64,000 bases of DNA from Nocardia sp. NBC_00416 (GTDB taxonomy: Bacteria; Actinomycetota; Actinomycetes; Mycobacteriales; Mycobacteriaceae). The stretch covers positions 1,490,501 through 1,554,500 of the forward strand of contig NZ_CP107932.1 in NCBI RefSeq assembly GCF_036032445.1. Direction: 5' to 3'. Positions within the stretch are counted from its first letter, which is position 1. Each line of letters starts with the position of its first letter. Positions 26,838-35,097 of the stretch are shown piece by piece. The position numbers and the translations under genes are program-made. The notes under the pieces are model-generated. The model saw nothing but the letters and a program-made list of their open reading frames with translations, was not told the origin of the DNA and did not search any database.

Positions 26838-27501
26838 AATTGGCCGCCAACAGCTTTCAGGTGCAGCCATGCGGCAAACTCGTGCGGACGGATCGACCGA
26901 CGCCATGGCCGGTGACCCGTGGCCTTGGGGCGTTGGCAGGCCGGGACCGATACCGCCTTCCGCCGAAAACCGCCGCTGACGGGGATGCGGCGGCGCTCTC
27001 GGTTACGTTTTCGTCGACGGTGCCGGCCGGCTACGAGCGGTCGATCCAGACTGTGGCTGCGGTATCGGCGACCGGCTCGCAGCGAGCCGCCGATACCTCT
27101 CGCATCAGGCCGGTGACATAGCGGCCCGGCCGAGGTGGACCTCACCCACCGTGAAGTCGCGTCGACGACACCGCTCGACGATGTCTCCGCAGTGAAATGC
27201 GCAGAATGACGCGGACGGACAATCGCGACGTGGGAACGCCGGCTGCGACCTTCGGCGCGCTTGGTGATGATGGCGGGCGTCGAACACGGTGCGTTCCCAC
27301 GCGAGGTATTGCCGACCATGGTCGGCAATATCGATGCGATCGGCGGGTAGCGGGCCGAATGTCGGGTCACGGCGGGTGGCTCGCGTGACTCTTGCGGGTT
27401 TACCCGGCCGCCGTGGCGTGGCGGAGTGGGCGCGCTTTCCGGAATGTTTCGACGTGGTTTGAAGTTCATCAAACCGTATCGTCGTGATGGAAGGTTCCGG
27501 G
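26838..27501. other. Intergenic region containing a 24-bp perfect palindrome
   Basis: About 660 bases with only overlapping short frames on both strands and no recognisable protein. The notable content is the palindrome at 27307-27330 and the A/T-richer stretch before the SDR start (about 27450-27485). Confidence 0.45.
27307..27330. repeat. 24-bp perfect palindrome
   Basis: TATTGCCGACCA is followed directly by its exact complement, with no spacer. It lies in a gene-free region 170 bases before the SDR start. It could be a repressor operator or a recombination or protein-binding dyad. Without a loop it is a poor terminator. Confidence 0.65.
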
Positions 27502-28272
27502 ATGCCCACTGATATGTCTCGATTCGATGGCAAGACCGCGCTGGTGACCGGCGGTAGCAGCGGTATCGGCCTGGCTGCCGCTCGCCGACTGCTCGACGAG
27601 GGTGCGCGGGTGATCATCACCGGCCGCGGGCAAGCCGGTCTCGACAGCGCGGTGCGCGATCTCGATGCCGGCGATCGTCTCGTCGCAGTCCGTGGCGACG
27701 TCGCCGAGCCGACCGACCTCGATGTACTCGTGGAGGTGATCCGAAGCCGCTTCGGTCACCTGGATGTGCTGTTCGCCAACGCCGGTCTCGCCGCTTTCCT
27801 GCCCACGGCCGAGATCACCGAGGCGTATTTCGACCGTGCGGTGGCCACCAACTTCAAAGGTGTCTTTTTCACCGTCCAGAAGGCCCTGCCTGTGCTCGCG
27901 GATCACAGTGCGATCGTGCTCAACTCCTCCTGGGCGGTGCACCGCGGGGTCCCGGCCGCGGCGCTGTATTCGGCGACCAAGGCCGCTGTGCGCAGTCTCG
28001 CGCAGTCGTTGGCCGCCGAGCTGGCCCCGCGCGGGATTCGCGTCAATTCCCTCAGTCCCGGATATATCGAGACGCCGTCGTACGAGGCGAATGTTTCGGC
28101 AGCGGCCAAAGCGGCGGCGATCTCTGCAGTTGCCGCCGGCCGACTGGGCACGCCGGAGGATATCGCCGCCGCGGTCGCCTTCCTGGCTTCGGGCGAGGCG
28201 TCCTATGTCAACGGCCAGGACCTTCTCGTCGATGGCGGGCTGATCGGCGCGACGCCCGCGACTTCGCTGTGA
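27502..28272 (+). CDS. Short-chain dehydrogenase/reductase
   Basis: 256 residues. ALVTGGSSGIGLAAARRLL (about 13-31) binds the cofactor. The NAG motif is FANAGLAAF. The catalytic serine is in VLNSSWA, and the catalytic pair is YSATK. The C-terminal motif GIRVNSLSPGYIETPS and the end YVNGQDLLVDGG are typical. ATG 27502 is chosen because GGAAGG lies eight bases upstream; GTG 27484 and ATG 27514 are possible. The monoxygenase beyond is convergent. Substrate unknown. Confidence 0.88.
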   Translation: MPTDMSRFDGKTALVTGGSSGIGLAAARRLLDEGARVIITGRGQAGLDSAVRDLDAGDRLVAVRGDVAEPTDLDVLVEVIRSRFGHLDVLFANAGLAAFLPTAEITEAYFDRAVATNFKGVFFTVQKALPVLADHSAIVLNSSWAVHRGVPAAALYSATKAAVRSLAQSLAAELAPRGIRVNSLSPGYIETPSYEANVSAAAKAAAISAVAAGRLGTPEDIAAAVAFLASGEASYVNGQDLLVDGGLIGATPATSL

Positions 28273-28772
28273 CCGTGCGGGAAATCCACGAGGCGGCCCC
28301 GCCTGTCCGAGCCGTGTGGTGGATCCACGGGCAGTATATTGATGCGAATTCGATCGCTCTGCCGGTGTAATACGACCTGTGGCGCGGCTCGTCGATGACA
28401 ACACGCCGGGATTATCAAAAGCGCAACTGTGAGTTGTCTTGATTGCTTATTCCGGAATCCGTGGCGTGAGGTGCCGGTAAGAGTCGTGTCACCTGGTGCA
28501 TGACGCGGTGACGGGGCCCTACGCGTGCGAGGCCCCGAGGAGTGCATCCTCACCGGCGCGCTACTCCTCGGATTCGCCGGCGGCGCGCTCCGGGCGCCGC
28601 ACCGGTTTCCGGGGAGAGCCGGAGAGGCTGACGGTGGGTAGGCAACGTTCGTTTTCGACCCATCGCGTCGTGCGGTATGCGGCTAGAAGAGTGCATTCGT
28701 CGGGAACGGATTCAGGGCGGGCAATGAGCTCGGCAGAGGCGGAACCGAGACCGGGCAGCCAACCAATGCCTT
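28273..28772. other. Intergenic region between convergent SDR and monooxygenase
   Basis: About 500 bases. It contains the hairpin at 28535-28571 and a smaller GGGGCC/GGCCCC pair just upstream. A minus-strand frame ending at 28561 has weak coding bias and no start, and is not called. Confidence 0.4.
28535..28571. terminator. Inverted repeat, possible bidirectional terminator
   Basis: CCGAGGAGT (28535-28543) and ACTCCTCGG (28563-28571) are exact complements around a 19-base loop. It lies in the gap between two convergent genes. Confidence 0.5.
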
Positions 28773-29858
28773 TCAGTAGTCTGGTTGTGTCGATGCAGCT
28801 TGGGCGGCGGCGCCGAACGTCGCTGCGGCCCGGTAGCCCTTCATCTGGTTGTCCGTGACATAGGGACGTAGCTCTGTTTCGTATGCGGTGAAAGCGTATT
28901 CGTGGTCGCCTGTCGTCTCGACCAGGTGGTGGGCAAGGGTCCGAGCGCCGATCAGCGCCTGGGAGGTGCCCATGCCGCTGGTCGGGGCGGCGCAATATCC
29001 GGCGTCCCCGACCAGCGCGACCCGTCCGCGTGACCACGCGTCGAGATGAACCTGGCAGGACGAGCCGAAGTAGAAATCCTCGGCGTCGGCCATCGCGTCC
29101 AGCAGGCGGGGCACTTCCCAGCCCTGCCCGGCAAAGGCTGTCCGCACCGCCTGCTCTTGTTCGGCACGGCTGCACCGGTCCCACTCCGGGGAGACGGTGG
29201 CGAAGGAAAGACTCACCGTCAACCGGTCCGAGTCCTGCGTGCTGAACAGGTAGACAGCGGTGCCCTGTCCTGACTGCAGCAGTCCCTGGCGGTCCAGTCC
29301 GAGGTAGTTGGCGGTAGTGAACCCGGTACCGGACATTCCCAAATGCCGCAGCTCGCCAACGGCCGGGCCGAACGCCAGTCGCCGGACGTTGGAGTGCACC
29401 CCGTCCGCGCCGAACACGAGATCGAACTTCCCGGCCGCGCCACGTTCGAACTCGACCGCGATATCGGACCCGGTCGGAGCCAACGCGGTGATCGAGTCGC
29501 CGAATATGTATTCCACGTCATCAGCTGTGATCTCGTGCAAGATTCGAGTCAGTGCGCTCTTGGGCACTTCGAGCTCGCCGGCGAAGGACTCGGTGGGTAG
29601 TTGCCCTATTTCGGTGCCACTGTCGTCTACCAAGGTGGTGCCGCGCATCTTCGTATCGTGCCCGCGGATTTCGTCGAGGATCGCCATCTCCGCCAGCACC
29701 TCGAACGCCGCCCCGCGGAAATCCACGGCGTACCCGCTGTCTCGGACCAGTGGCGCGCGCTCGACAACGGTCACGTCGTACCCGCTGCGGTGCAGGAAGT
29801 AGGCAAGAGCGGGTCCAGCCACGCTGGCACCCGAGATCAGAACCTTCGGCTTGGTCAT
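28773..29858 (-). CDS. FAD-dependent monooxygenase (PHBH fold, tetracycline-monooxygenase-like)
   Basis: 361 residues. The GxGxxG-type motif reads GASVAGPALAYFLHRSGYDVTVVERA (9-34). The DG motif is FDLVFGADGVHSNVRR. The GD motif is RVALVGDAGYCAAPTSGMGTSQALIGARTLA. This is the class A flavoprotein hydroxylase fold of aromatic hydroxylases and TetX-like drug-inactivating enzymes. It is slightly short at the C-terminus compared with the ~390 residues usual for relatives, but ends cleanly. ATG 29858 is divergent from a TetR gene, with inverted repeats between, so induction by its substrate is likely. Confidence 0.86.
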   Translation of the reverse strand: MTKPKVLISGASVAGPALAYFLHRSGYDVTVVERAPLVRDSGYAVDFRGAAFEVLAEMAILDEIRGHDTKMRGTTLVDDSGTEIGQLPTESFAGELEVPKSALTRILHEITADDVEYIFGDSITALAPTGSDIAVEFERGAAGKFDLVFGADGVHSNVRRLAFGPAVGELRHLGMSGTGFTTANYLGLDRQGLLQSGQGTAVYLFSTQDSDRLTVSLSFATVSPEWDRCSRAEQEQAVRTAFAGQGWEVPRLLDAMADAEDFYFGSSCQVHLDAWSRGRVALVGDAGYCAAPTSGMGTSQALIGARTLAHHLVETTGDHEYAFTAYETELRPYVTDNQMKGYRAAATFGAAAQAASTQPDY

Positions 29859-29876
29859 GGACAGGACCGTATCCGA

Positions 29877-29919
29877 GGTTTATCCGCATGGTCAATCCAT
29901 TTGGATAAACCATATGGTT
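29877..29919. promoter_or_regulatory. Operator-like inverted repeats between monooxygenase and TetR genes
   Basis: GGTTTATCC (29877-29885) and GGATAAACC (29903-29911) are exact complements 17 bases apart. Overlapping the right arm is a perfect palindrome AACCATATGGTT (29908-29919). The block fills the 84-base divergent gap. Confidence 0.65.
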
Positions 29920-29942
29920 AAGCCTGCCGGTATGCTCACACC

Positions 29943-30434
29943 ATGGGAAACCGAGAGGCCTTGTTGGCCGGAGCGAAGCAATGCCTGATCGACTGTGGTT
30001 GGGCCCGCACCACGGTCCGGGACATCGCAACCGCCGCCGGGGTAAACCACGCGGCCATTGGTTACCACTTCGGTTCGCGGGAAGCGCTTCTCACCCAGGC
30101 GCTGGTGCATGCGGTGGACGAGCTCAGCGCCGAACTCGCTCACCGCGCCCCCACGGACACCCCGGAACAGGCCTGGCAGGGACTGATCGACACCTTCACC
30201 ACCCACCGGACCCTGTGGGTGGCTCAACTCGAAGCCGTTGTACAAGCCGAAAGGTCACCGGACATCCGCGAACACCTCGCCCGCGCACAACGCGAGGGAC
30301 GAGCAGGACTCGGTGGTTCGGTACCACTCGCGCTGCTGACCGGCTTGATGCTGCAATCTCTGGTGGACCCGCAACACGCACCTACCGGCAACGAGGTGAT
30401 CGCCGAACTTCGTTCTCTCACCACAACTCCCTGA
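29943..30434 (+). CDS. TetR family transcriptional regulator
   Basis: 163 residues. The TetR HTH is clear: TTVRDIATAAGVNHAAIGYHFGSREALLTQAL at about 23-54. The ligand domain is shorter than average (usual total about 190), which may be natural. It is divergent from the FAD monooxygenase with operator repeats between them, and is probably its repressor. The transposon lies 54 bases beyond its stop codon, so the element did not interrupt it. Confidence 0.86.
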   Translation: MGNREALLAGAKQCLIDCGWARTTVRDIATAAGVNHAAIGYHFGSREALLTQALVHAVDELSAELAHRAPTDTPEQAWQGLIDTFTTHRTLWVAQLEAVVQAERSPDIREHLARAQREGRAGLGGSVPLALLTGLMLQSLVDPQHAPTGNEVIAELRSLTTTP

Positions 30435-30487
30435 CCGCGGCAGCACCCGTCATCCGCAGCAGCCAGCTTTCGCGGCATCCGCTATTC

Positions 30488-30536
30488 CGGCCTCGGGGAA
30501 CATCGGTACAGCGGATATCGGTGAGAACGATCATGG
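30488..30536 (+). repeat. Left terminal inverted repeat of the Tn3-family element
   Basis: Begins CGGCCTCGGGGAACATCGG and is complementary to 35098-35146 over 49 bases, with mismatches only at the 23rd and 28th positions. Preceded by TATTC. Confidence 0.93.
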
Positions 30537-30569
30537 TCGGCCCTGTACTCGTGAAGCTGCCGTTGCCCG

Positions 30570-31310
30570 TCATGTAGCGGAGCGTGACTGACTTCCGAGG
30601 TTCGTAGCGGGGGCATGCAGGTTGACCCGGTTCTCGTACTCGCGACGGGCCTTGCGCTGGGCCGGGACCGCCGCGGTGCCGTCGAGGGCTTGGCGGAGGT
30701 CGAGGAGTCGGCGGTGGATCGCGGGCACGGCGGTGACGCGCAGGGTGTAGCCCTGTCCGCGCCGGACGGTCACGCCCTGGTCGAGTGTGGTGCGTTCGGC
30801 GGGCTCCAGTTCGGTGGCGCGGAGGAAGTCGGCGACCTTGCCTGGCATGTCGAGGACGACCGGCAGTTCAGGGGTTGAGGTGTCCGGGTCGGCGGCCGTG
30901 TACTCGGGCAGGAGGTCGGCGACGGCGGCGAGGGTCTGCACCATGAACTTCACGGTGGACAGCAGCTCGCCGGTACGTGGGTGGCGGGCGGTGAGGTCCA
31001 TCGCGGAGAACGCGCCGTCGTGGATGCGCAGGGCGAGACGGTCGCGGTGGAGGACGTCGAGCACGTCGAGGATGTGCCCGGTGCCGCGCACGAGCCGGAA
31101 CATCTCGGAGATGTGGACGGTGTCGCCCGGCCGCGCGTACACGAGCAGTTCGGCGAACTTCGGGCGCTGGAGCGGGTGGAGGCGGCTGGAGGTGCCCGCG
31201 GCTTCTTCGAAGGCGACCGGGTCCTCGATCCCGGCCTCGGCCAGGACGAGGTTCTGGCGGTCGGTCGACTGCTGGTCGGTCGACACCCGTTTGTAGACCA
31301 GGTTGGCCAT
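30570..31310 (-). CDS. Chimeric serine resolvase: catalytic domain fused to an unrelated C-terminus
   Basis: 246 residues. Residues 1-130 are a serine-recombinase catalytic domain: VYKRVSTDQQSTDRQN with catalytic Ser10, SEMFRLVRGTGHILDVLDVL, and the end of the domain STVKFMVQTLAAVA. In intact resolvases this helix continues into a DNA-binding HTH (E-R-x-L-x-x-R-T). Here it switches to DLLPEYTAADPDTSTPELPV and then about 90 residues with no HTH that I recognise (TLDQGVTVRRGQGYTLRVTA, RKARREYENRV). So the protein keeps catalysis but lacks the normal DNA-binding domain. It may be defective, or use its new tail. ATG 31310. Confidence 0.78.
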   Translation of the reverse strand: MANLVYKRVSTDQQSTDRQNLVLAEAGIEDPVAFEEAAGTSSRLHPLQRPKFAELLVYARPGDTVHISEMFRLVRGTGHILDVLDVLHRDRLALRIHDGAFSAMDLTARHPRTGELLSTVKFMVQTLAAVADLLPEYTAADPDTSTPELPVVLDMPGKVADFLRATELEPAERTTLDQGVTVRRGQGYTLRVTAVPAIHRRLLDLRQALDGTAAVPAQRKARREYENRVNLHAPATNLGSQSRSAT

Positions 31311-31444
31311 GCCGCTCCCCGTGTCGGTGCTGGCATTCGACCCTAGCTGTCAGCAAACCCTGTCAGCAGCCGTCATCGGATCTGATTGGATCTGCACGGC
31401 CGTCGGGACCCGGAAAGCCTGGGTTCATTGGACGCCCGCCGTGC

Positions 31445-31472
31445 CTGTCGTCATTCGATCGTTTTCCGACAG
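31445..31472. promoter_or_regulatory. Candidate res subsite of the transposon
   Basis: CTGTCG (31445-31450) and CGACAG (31467-31472) enclose a 16-base core with CGATCG at its centre. The 28-bp length is that of a resolvase subsite I. Two direct copies of CTGTCAG (31347-31353, 31360-31366) lie between it and the resolvase start. Confidence 0.4.
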
Positions 31473-31596
31473 GGGCAGATGCTTTCTCCGACGGTTCAAC
31501 ATCGATCTCATCAACGGGCCTCAGACGTGGGGCTCTGGCGGGAAGCCAGTCCAGCGGAGCTCGGCGGGGAGGTGGCCGGTGTCGGCCTCTGCGTCG

Positions 31597-32580
31597 TCAG
31601 ATCACACGCAAGACTGTCTTCCCGCGTGCCCCGGTCTCCGCATAGGTGTGGGCGTCGGCAGCAGCGTCGAGAGGGAAGACCTTGTCGAGGTGAACGGCCA
31701 GCGCGCCGGCCTCCACCAGCCGGGCGATCTTCTGGAGACCGTGTCCGTCGGGTTCAACCAGCGGTTCGGGCGCGAGGTGGACGCCGGCTGCTGCGGCTGC
31801 CTCGGTGAAGCCTGCCGGCCGGCCGGGAGCCACACCCAGGAAGAGCCCGCCGGGCTTCAGGACGGTGAGGGAGCGGGTAGCGGTATCTGGCTGGGCGATA
31901 CCGACGAGGTCGAGCACCACGTCGATGTTTCCGGTGGCCTCCTCGAATGGCGTGGCCCGGTAGTCGATCACCTCGTCGGCCCCCAGAGCGCGCAGCCAGT
32001 CGTGCTTGCCGGCGGTAGCGGTGGCGATGACGTGCGCCCCAAGGTGCTTGGCCATCTGGACGGCGAGGTGGCCGACACCTCCCCCCGCGGCATGGATCAG
32101 TACGCGCTCGCCGCCGTCGAGCTGGGCGATGTCTGTCAGGGACTGCCAGGCCGTCAGCCCGGCCAGGGGCAGTGCGGCAGCGTGGTCGTGGTCGATGCTC
32201 GCGGGCTTCCGAGCAAACTGCCGTGAGGGTGCGGTGACGTACTGCGCGTAGGCGCCGGCGGGCCGGGGCAGCCAGAGCAGGCCGAAGACCTCGTCGCCGG
32301 GCGCGTAGAGGAACTCACCTGGTCCGATCCCCACCACTGTGCCCGAAACGTCCCAGCCCAAGATGTGCGGCCCCGTTCCGAGGGCCGCCCTGGCGGGGGT
32401 AGGGAAACCAGCCCGGGTGCGCAGGTCCAGCGGGTTAATCCCAGCAGCGTGCACCCGAACCAGAACCTCAGTGGGCAGAGGTTCCGGGCGTGGCACCGTC
32501 GTCGGCACCAGAACCTCCGGGCCGCCGAAGTCGGTGAAGACCACGGCCCGCATCGCGGAACCGACGTTCTGATCAGACAT
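31597..32580 (-). CDS. Transposon-borne NADPH:quinone oxidoreductase (MDR family)
   Basis: 327 residues. The N-terminal GroES-like domain (VHAAGINPLDLRTRAG, LGWDVSGTVVGIG) and the Rossmann domain AAGGGVGHLAVQMAKHLGAHVIATA match quinone/enone reductases; no zinc ligands are seen. It is clearly homologous to the chromosomal protein at 21597 (shared DEVIDY, DVVLDLVG, SLTVLKPGG/SLRVLKPDG). ATG 32580 has GGAAGAG upstream; ATG 32553 is an alternative. It is divergent from the HxlR gene inside the same transposon, so enzyme and regulator travel together. Likely role: NADPH-dependent reduction of quinones or reactive carbonyls. Confidence 0.88.
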   Translation of the reverse strand: MSDQNVGSAMRAVVFTDFGGPEVLVPTTVPRPEPLPTEVLVRVHAAGINPLDLRTRAGFPTPARAALGTGPHILGWDVSGTVVGIGPGEFLYAPGDEVFGLLWLPRPAGAYAQYVTAPSRQFARKPASIDHDHAAALPLAGLTAWQSLTDIAQLDGGERVLIHAAGGGVGHLAVQMAKHLGAHVIATATAGKHDWLRALGADEVIDYRATPFEEATGNIDVVLDLVGIAQPDTATRSLTVLKPGGLFLGVAPGRPAGFTEAAAAAGVHLAPEPLVEPDGHGLQKIARLVEAGALAVHLDKVFPLDAAADAHTYAETGARGKTVLRVI

Positions 32581-32652
32581 GTACGACTCTTCCAGTAAGG
32601 GCGGCAACAATCCTCGGGCGATCGCAGTGGTGATGCGGTCCACGGTAGGTCG

Positions 32653-32681
32653 GCACCCTTGGTGACCCGCAAGCACCCTTG
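32653..32681. promoter_or_regulatory. Direct repeats in the QOR/HxlR divergent promoter
   Basis: GCACCCTTG occurs at 32653-32661 and again at 32673-32681, exactly 20 bases apart (two helical turns), between the divergent starts. This suits tandem binding of a dimeric regulator such as HxlR. Confidence 0.45.
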
Positions 32682-32720
32682 CTTCCCTTTGGGTAGAGTC
32701 GCAGGCAGGAGGCATCTTTC

Positions 32721-33074
32721 ATGACAACGACACCCGTCGAACCCCTCAGCCGCACCGCAGACGTCTATGCCGCGCTCTGCCCGGCTCGCGACGTCCTGGA
32801 CGTTCTGTCCGGCAAGTGGTCGGCCCTGGCCATCGGAGCCCTCGAAGAAGGCCCGCGCCGGTTCACCAGCCTTCAGAACTGCCTGCAGGGCGTCAGCCCG
32901 AAAGTTCTGACCCGGACCCTGCGCCAACTGGAGGACTACGGGTTCATCACCCGCACTGTGATCGCGCAAGTCCCGGTCCGCGTCGACTATGCCCTCACGG
33001 ACCTCGGACACGGTGCTGCAGCCCCGCTGGCACACCTGCGTCACTGGGTCGAGACGAACACCCAGATCAGGTAA
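32721..33074 (+). CDS. Transposon-borne HxlR family regulator
   Basis: 117 residues. CPARDVLDVLSGKWSALAIGALEEGPRRFTSLQNCLQGVSPKVLTRTLRQLEDYGFITRTVIAQVPVRVDYALTDLG is a complete HxlR winged helix with the N-terminal redox-type cysteine conserved. AGGAGG at 32707-32712 precedes ATG 32721. It is divergent from the quinone oxidoreductase. The same domain order and geometry occurs in the chromosomal pair at 21.1-22.5 kb, though the two regulators are diverged, not recent copies. Confidence 0.88.
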   Translation: MTTTPVEPLSRTADVYAALCPARDVLDVLSGKWSALAIGALEEGPRRFTSLQNCLQGVSPKVLTRTLRQLEDYGFITRTVIAQVPVRVDYALTDLGHGAAAPLAHLRHWVETNTQIR

Positions 33075-33168
33075 TCCCCGATTTCAGCGTCGGCCTCTCT
33101 GGAAGTGCATCGGATGCCAAACAGGCACTCAAGCCGATCAGCGCGTTGCAAGGTTTGCACGACGTGTC

Positions 33169-35013
33169 TTAATCCTCGCCGCCGTCGTCCTCGTCCAGCT
33201 CCGGCGTGTCCGGATCGCGCAGTGGTCGCAGGACGCCAGCGGCCGGGACGCTTGCGGTGAAGCTGTAGCGGCCGAGCAGGTTCAGGTTTCGGTGCTTGAG
33301 CGGGGACAGGCGGGTGATGTCCGCGTCGCGGATCTCGTGGCCCTCGGCGCGGAGCTGGGTGACGGCGGCGTCGATGTACTTCGTGGTCCAGAGCACGATG
33401 GCGTTGAGGACCAGGCCGAGCGCGCCGAGCTGGTCCTCCATGCCGTCGCGGTACGCCTGGTGGATGGTGCCGCGCTTGCCGTGGCATACGTCCCGGGCGA
33501 GCTTGTGGCGGGATTCCTGCACGGTGAGCTGCCGGTTCATCTGCCGGCGGTAGGTGTCGTCGACCGGGTCGACGACGCGCAGCAGGTGTTCGGTCTTGGC
33601 GATCCGCCCGTACTCCGCGAACGCGGCGCCCAGCGGGGTGGGGCGGCCGTCGCGGCCGAACATGCGCAGCAGGTCGTAGGCGCGGACCTGGTTGGTGACC
33701 AGGGAACCGGCGATCTTCAGCATGTCCGGCCAGTGCGTGATCACCTTGTTCAGGTTCACGCGGTTGCGGGCCAGGTCCTCCACCGCGCCGTACCTGCCGG
33801 TTTCGACGCCGGGCATGGTGGCCCGCCAGAACCGCTGATCGTCCAGGTCGCGGAACCGGGGGCTGAAGTTGTAGCCGAGGATCTTGAACAGGCCGAACAC
33901 CATGTCGGAGTACGAGGCGTTGTCGGTCGCCACCATCTCCGGCTTGACCCCGCCATCGAGGTTCAGCAGGGCGTCCAGGATGTGCAGGGAGTCGCGTGGG
34001 GTGCCGGGCACGACCATCTGCCCGATGCCCGCGACCTGGTCGTTGACGGCGTTGAGCCAGGTGATGCCCCGCTTGAACCCGAAGTACTTCGGCGACGGGG
34101 CAGCGTTGATGGTGCGCACCGGCACCTGGAAGCGCAGCCCGTCCACGGAGGCGAGTAGTCCGTCGCCCCAGTAACGCACGATCGGGATGCTGGCCTGGGC
34201 GGCGATCAGCCGCGCGTTCGCCGCGGCGATGGTGTCGGCGCGCAGGTAGTACTGGTCGACGTTCAGCTTCACCCGCCCGTCGTCCTGGACCTCGATGGAG
34301 ACCTTCGCCGCCGGCCCCGCATCCTCCAGGCGTTCGGCGAGCTGCTTCCATCCGACGTCCAGGCCCCGCACCAGCTCCGCCAGGTGCTCGGTGACGGGCA
34401 TGTCCAGGCTCAGGGCCGCCAGGACGTCCTCCTCGACCGCATCCCAGTCGGGCCCGTCCAGCAGGCGGGCCCGCGGGTTGGACCAGCGGTGCGAGGGCGA
34501 GGCGAAGACGTCGCGGTTGTTCAAGGCCCGGTGCAGCTACTCCAGCACGCACACCACGTACGCGTCCCGGTCCACCGCGCCCTGCGGCAGATCCGGATTG
34601 GCGTACACCGCCTTGCGCCACGCCAGCGGCACGAGCTTGTCGTCGACCTCGCGCGGCAGCAGCGGCTTGACCCCCACCTTCCGCCGGGCCAGCGCCGGAA
34701 GACCCCGGACCCCGGCCAGGACGCGTTTCCCGGCGCTCGCCGCGTTCAGAGCCTTCGACTCACCCAGCAACGCGAGGAACGGGCGCACGGTGGCGTACCG
34801 GCTCGCGAGCGCGGCCCGCATGGCGACCTCGGCCGAGTTCTCGTCCTCGGGCACCAGGGTCACCACGGTGGCCGCCGCGGTCATCACGGCGGCGCGCGGG
34901 GCGACTTCCTCCACAGCTGCCCAGAGCGCGGCCACGTCCAGGTCCGTCTCCTGCTCCTCGGCGAACGTCCCGTACGCCTCGGCCTGCTCATCGCTCAGAA
35001 ATTCCACCGGCAC
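33169..35013 (-). pseudogene. tnpA: Tn3-family transposase, amber-interrupted and internally shortened
   Basis: The C-terminal DDE domain is well preserved: VDGLRFQVPVRTINAAPSPKY, ATDNASYSDMVFGLFKILGY, LTVQESRHKLARD and the VLWTTKYIDAA end. Upstream the frame is stopped by TAG at 34537-34539 between YVVCVLE and LHRALNNRDVFASPS, a point where intact relatives have a continuous helix. The same frame continues upstream to VPVEFLSDEQAEAYGTFAEE, which looks like the authentic N-terminus (GTG 35013), then jumps directly into middle-domain sequence. The total of ~614 codons is several hundred short of the ~1000 usual, so a large in-frame internal deletion is inferred. Confidence 0.85.
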
Positions 35014-35097
35014 GAGCCGGACCGTAGCCAGCCCCGGACCGGGCCCGGAGGCGTTTCGCCGAACCCCAGCGGCGAAGTGGATCACTGTGCTAGGCGG

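Noticed and set aside
28561-28772. Minus-strand open frame after the FAD monooxygenase, ending inside a hairpin
   Set aside because: No start codon of its own, only moderate third-position G/C and no recognisable family; more likely non-coding.
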